NCBI GenBank assembly: GCA_020431945.1
Contig: JAGQHH010000401.1
Location: 1 to 14,321, forward strand
Direction: 5' to 3'
DNA length: 14,321 nt
From: Cyanobacteria bacterium HKST-UBA02
Lineage (GTDB): Bacteria > Cyanobacteriota > Vampirovibrionia > Obscuribacterales > Obscuribacteraceae
Part shown: positions 13,368 to 14,321 of the stretch, piece by piece
Numbering within the stretch: the first letter of the stretch is position 1
Layout: every line of letters begins with the position of its first letter
Translations under genes and position numbers: made by a program
Notes under the pieces: generated by a model
What the model saw: only the letters and a program-made list of their open reading frames with translations
What the model was told of the DNA's origin: nothing
Database searches by the model: none

Positions 13368-14321
13368 TTATCTGGGGGTGGCCGGGCTCGGCTCGGCGGT
13401 CTGGGCGGGAGGCGGAGGCGGAGCCTCGCCCACGGTGGATCCGTTAAGCTGCTGAGCGAGCGGATCGCTGGGAGCGATGAAGATCCCCTTGATCATCCAC
13501 TGATTTTTCGATTTGCCCGTGTCGAAGATAAGATCGGTTTTCTTATAGGTCACCAGCCGGTAGCGAGGTCCTCCGGTAGGAGGAGTGGCCATGGCAACCA
13601 GCTTATAAGGCTTGTCGTTTCGGGATGCGGCACCGACCAGACCGACATATTTCGGAATACTGATCAGCCCGGGATCGTCCAGCCAGGCTTTAGCCATATC
13701 GACTCGCCCGTTCCGGACACATTGCACGAAGTAAGCAATCATCGGCAGGGGACCGCTGGTGGCCTGACCGCCGTCCGCCAGCACATATTTGCTTCCTGCC
13801 AGCTTGAGGACGATTTGATAAGCGGATGATTTGGGCTTCGGAAGGTTCTTGCCAGCTTTCTCATCGGCGGTGGCCACCGATAGGATCAGGTTACTGCCGG
13901 AGAAAGAGGCACGCCCGGAGACATTCTCCAGGAGATACTGGGGGATCTGGGCAAACGGCTCGGCGGTGGCTACCCAGCTTCCGTTATATGGCTTGAAGGC
14001 TTTCACCCAGACCAGACCGGTGATCCTGTCGTTGCCCGTAATCACCATGAATCGAGGTCCCTGGACCTTGATCACTTTCTTCCTCCGTCCCACCCCCTGG
14101 GTGGTGGTGGTCACCGAGGAGACGATCCGGGCTTCGCCGATATTGATTGAATCAGGATAATCGATCATGTCGATATGCGGTGCCGATTCGGCGGAGGCAT
14201 AGCCTGACTGGATAAAGAGGACCCGATTCTCGGCTATATTGGGAAAGATCCAGAGCCGTGTGCCGCCGGCATCGATCACTCTCACATTGAGGTCTTTGAG
14301 AGAGGGATTCTGGGCAATAGC
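13368..14321 (-). CDS. Unrecognised beta-rich protein, 5' end outside the window
   Basis: A GTG occurs at 14285, but the frame stays open without a stop to the right edge (AIAQNPSLKDLN precedes it), so the gene almost certainly begins outside the window. The visible 317 residues show short hydrophobic strands alternating with turns (RLWIFPNIAENRVLFIQSG, PRFMVITGNDRITGLVWVKAF, SAYQIVLKLAGSKYVLADGG, RYRLVTYKKTDLIFD). This suggests beta-sandwich or propeller-like folding. A helical stretch at about 175-195 of the GTG-start numbering (PMIAYFVQCVRNGRVDMAKAWL) interrupts it. The C-terminus is a Pro/Ala-rich tail (APPPPPAQTAEPSPATPR). No catalytic motif or family is recognised. It lies 67 bases upstream of the DUF4388-type gene on the same strand and may belong to the same operon. 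Confidence 0.75.
   Translation of the reverse strand, partial: AIAQNPSLKDLNVRVIDAGGTRLWIFPNIAENRVLFIQSGYASAESAPHIDMIDYPDSINIGEARIVSSVTTTTQGVGRRKKVIKVQGPRFMVITGNDRITGLVWVKAFKPYNGSWVATAEPFAQIPQYLLENVSGRASFSGSNLILSVATADEKAGKNLPKPKSSAYQIVLKLAGSKYVLADGGQATSGPLPMIAYFVQCVRNGRVDMAKAWLDDPGLISIPKYVGLVGAASRNDKPYKLVAMATPPTGGPRYRLVTYKKTDLIFDTGKSKNQWMIKGIFIAPSDPLAQQLNGSTVGEAPPPPPAQTAEPSPATPR

Noticed and set aside
14283..14285. GTG at 14285 as the true start of the right-most gene
   Set aside because: The frame is open to the edge of the window and no convincing ribosome binding site precedes the GTG, so the gene is treated as partial.

Overview
The window reads as a piece of a chromosome from a diderm (Gram-negative-type) bacterium of middling GC. 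The evidence is an outer-membrane TolC-type channel, a HlyD-type adaptor, exported proteins with signal peptides and Shine-Dalgarno-like purine runs. Bacterial Ser/Thr kinase-like, DUF4388-like, TPR and LTXXQ proteins together would suit lineages such as Vampirovibrionia/Obscuribacterales, but that placement is a low-confidence guess. Almost every gene is on the minus strand; the only plus-strand gene is a cut-off LuxR-type regulator at the left edge. No rRNA, tRNA, CRISPR array or transposase was seen.

Left block (1-5320). A minus-strand cluster encodes an ABC exporter (3518-5263), a HlyD-family adaptor (2092-3501), a TolC-family outer-membrane protein (551-2095) and a cysteine-free ArsR-type repressor (128-493). 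The adaptor and channel genes overlap by ATGA. Together they look like a complete tripartite (type I-like) export machine with its own regulator. The best regulatory observation in the window is that nearly the same 16-bp imperfect palindrome (14 of 16 identical, same orientation) lies just before the ArsR gene (503-518) and before the ABC gene (5301-5316). This suggests one regulator controls both its own gene and the exporter operon.

Middle block (5332-8392). This holds a Spy/CpxP-like LTXXQ periplasmic protein with a His-rich tail, a membrane-anchored TPR protein with a good terminator, and an orphan archaeal-type AAA ATPase with a DUF234-like PD-(D/E)XK nuclease-like C-terminus. The ATPase gene is preceded by a nearly perfect 52-bp palindrome. 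Consensus-like -35/-10 elements inside it point in both directions, and the inward promoter would start transcription about at the likely ATG, giving a leaderless mRNA.

Right block (8408-14321). A tightly packed minus-strand unit encodes a large DUF4388-type signalling protein (11372-13300), an M17 leucyl aminopeptidase (9777-11363, all metal and catalytic residues intact) and a membrane-spanning Ser/Thr kinase-like protein with an LRR-like extracytoplasmic tail (8408-9835). The kinase has HGN in place of HRD and almost no activation segment, so it is probably a pseudokinase. Upstream is the 3' part of an unrecognised gene that runs off the right edge. Spot counts of single 60-base lines (about 45% GC at 3961-4020 against about 58% at 10081-10140) suggest the exporter cluster differs in composition from the right block.
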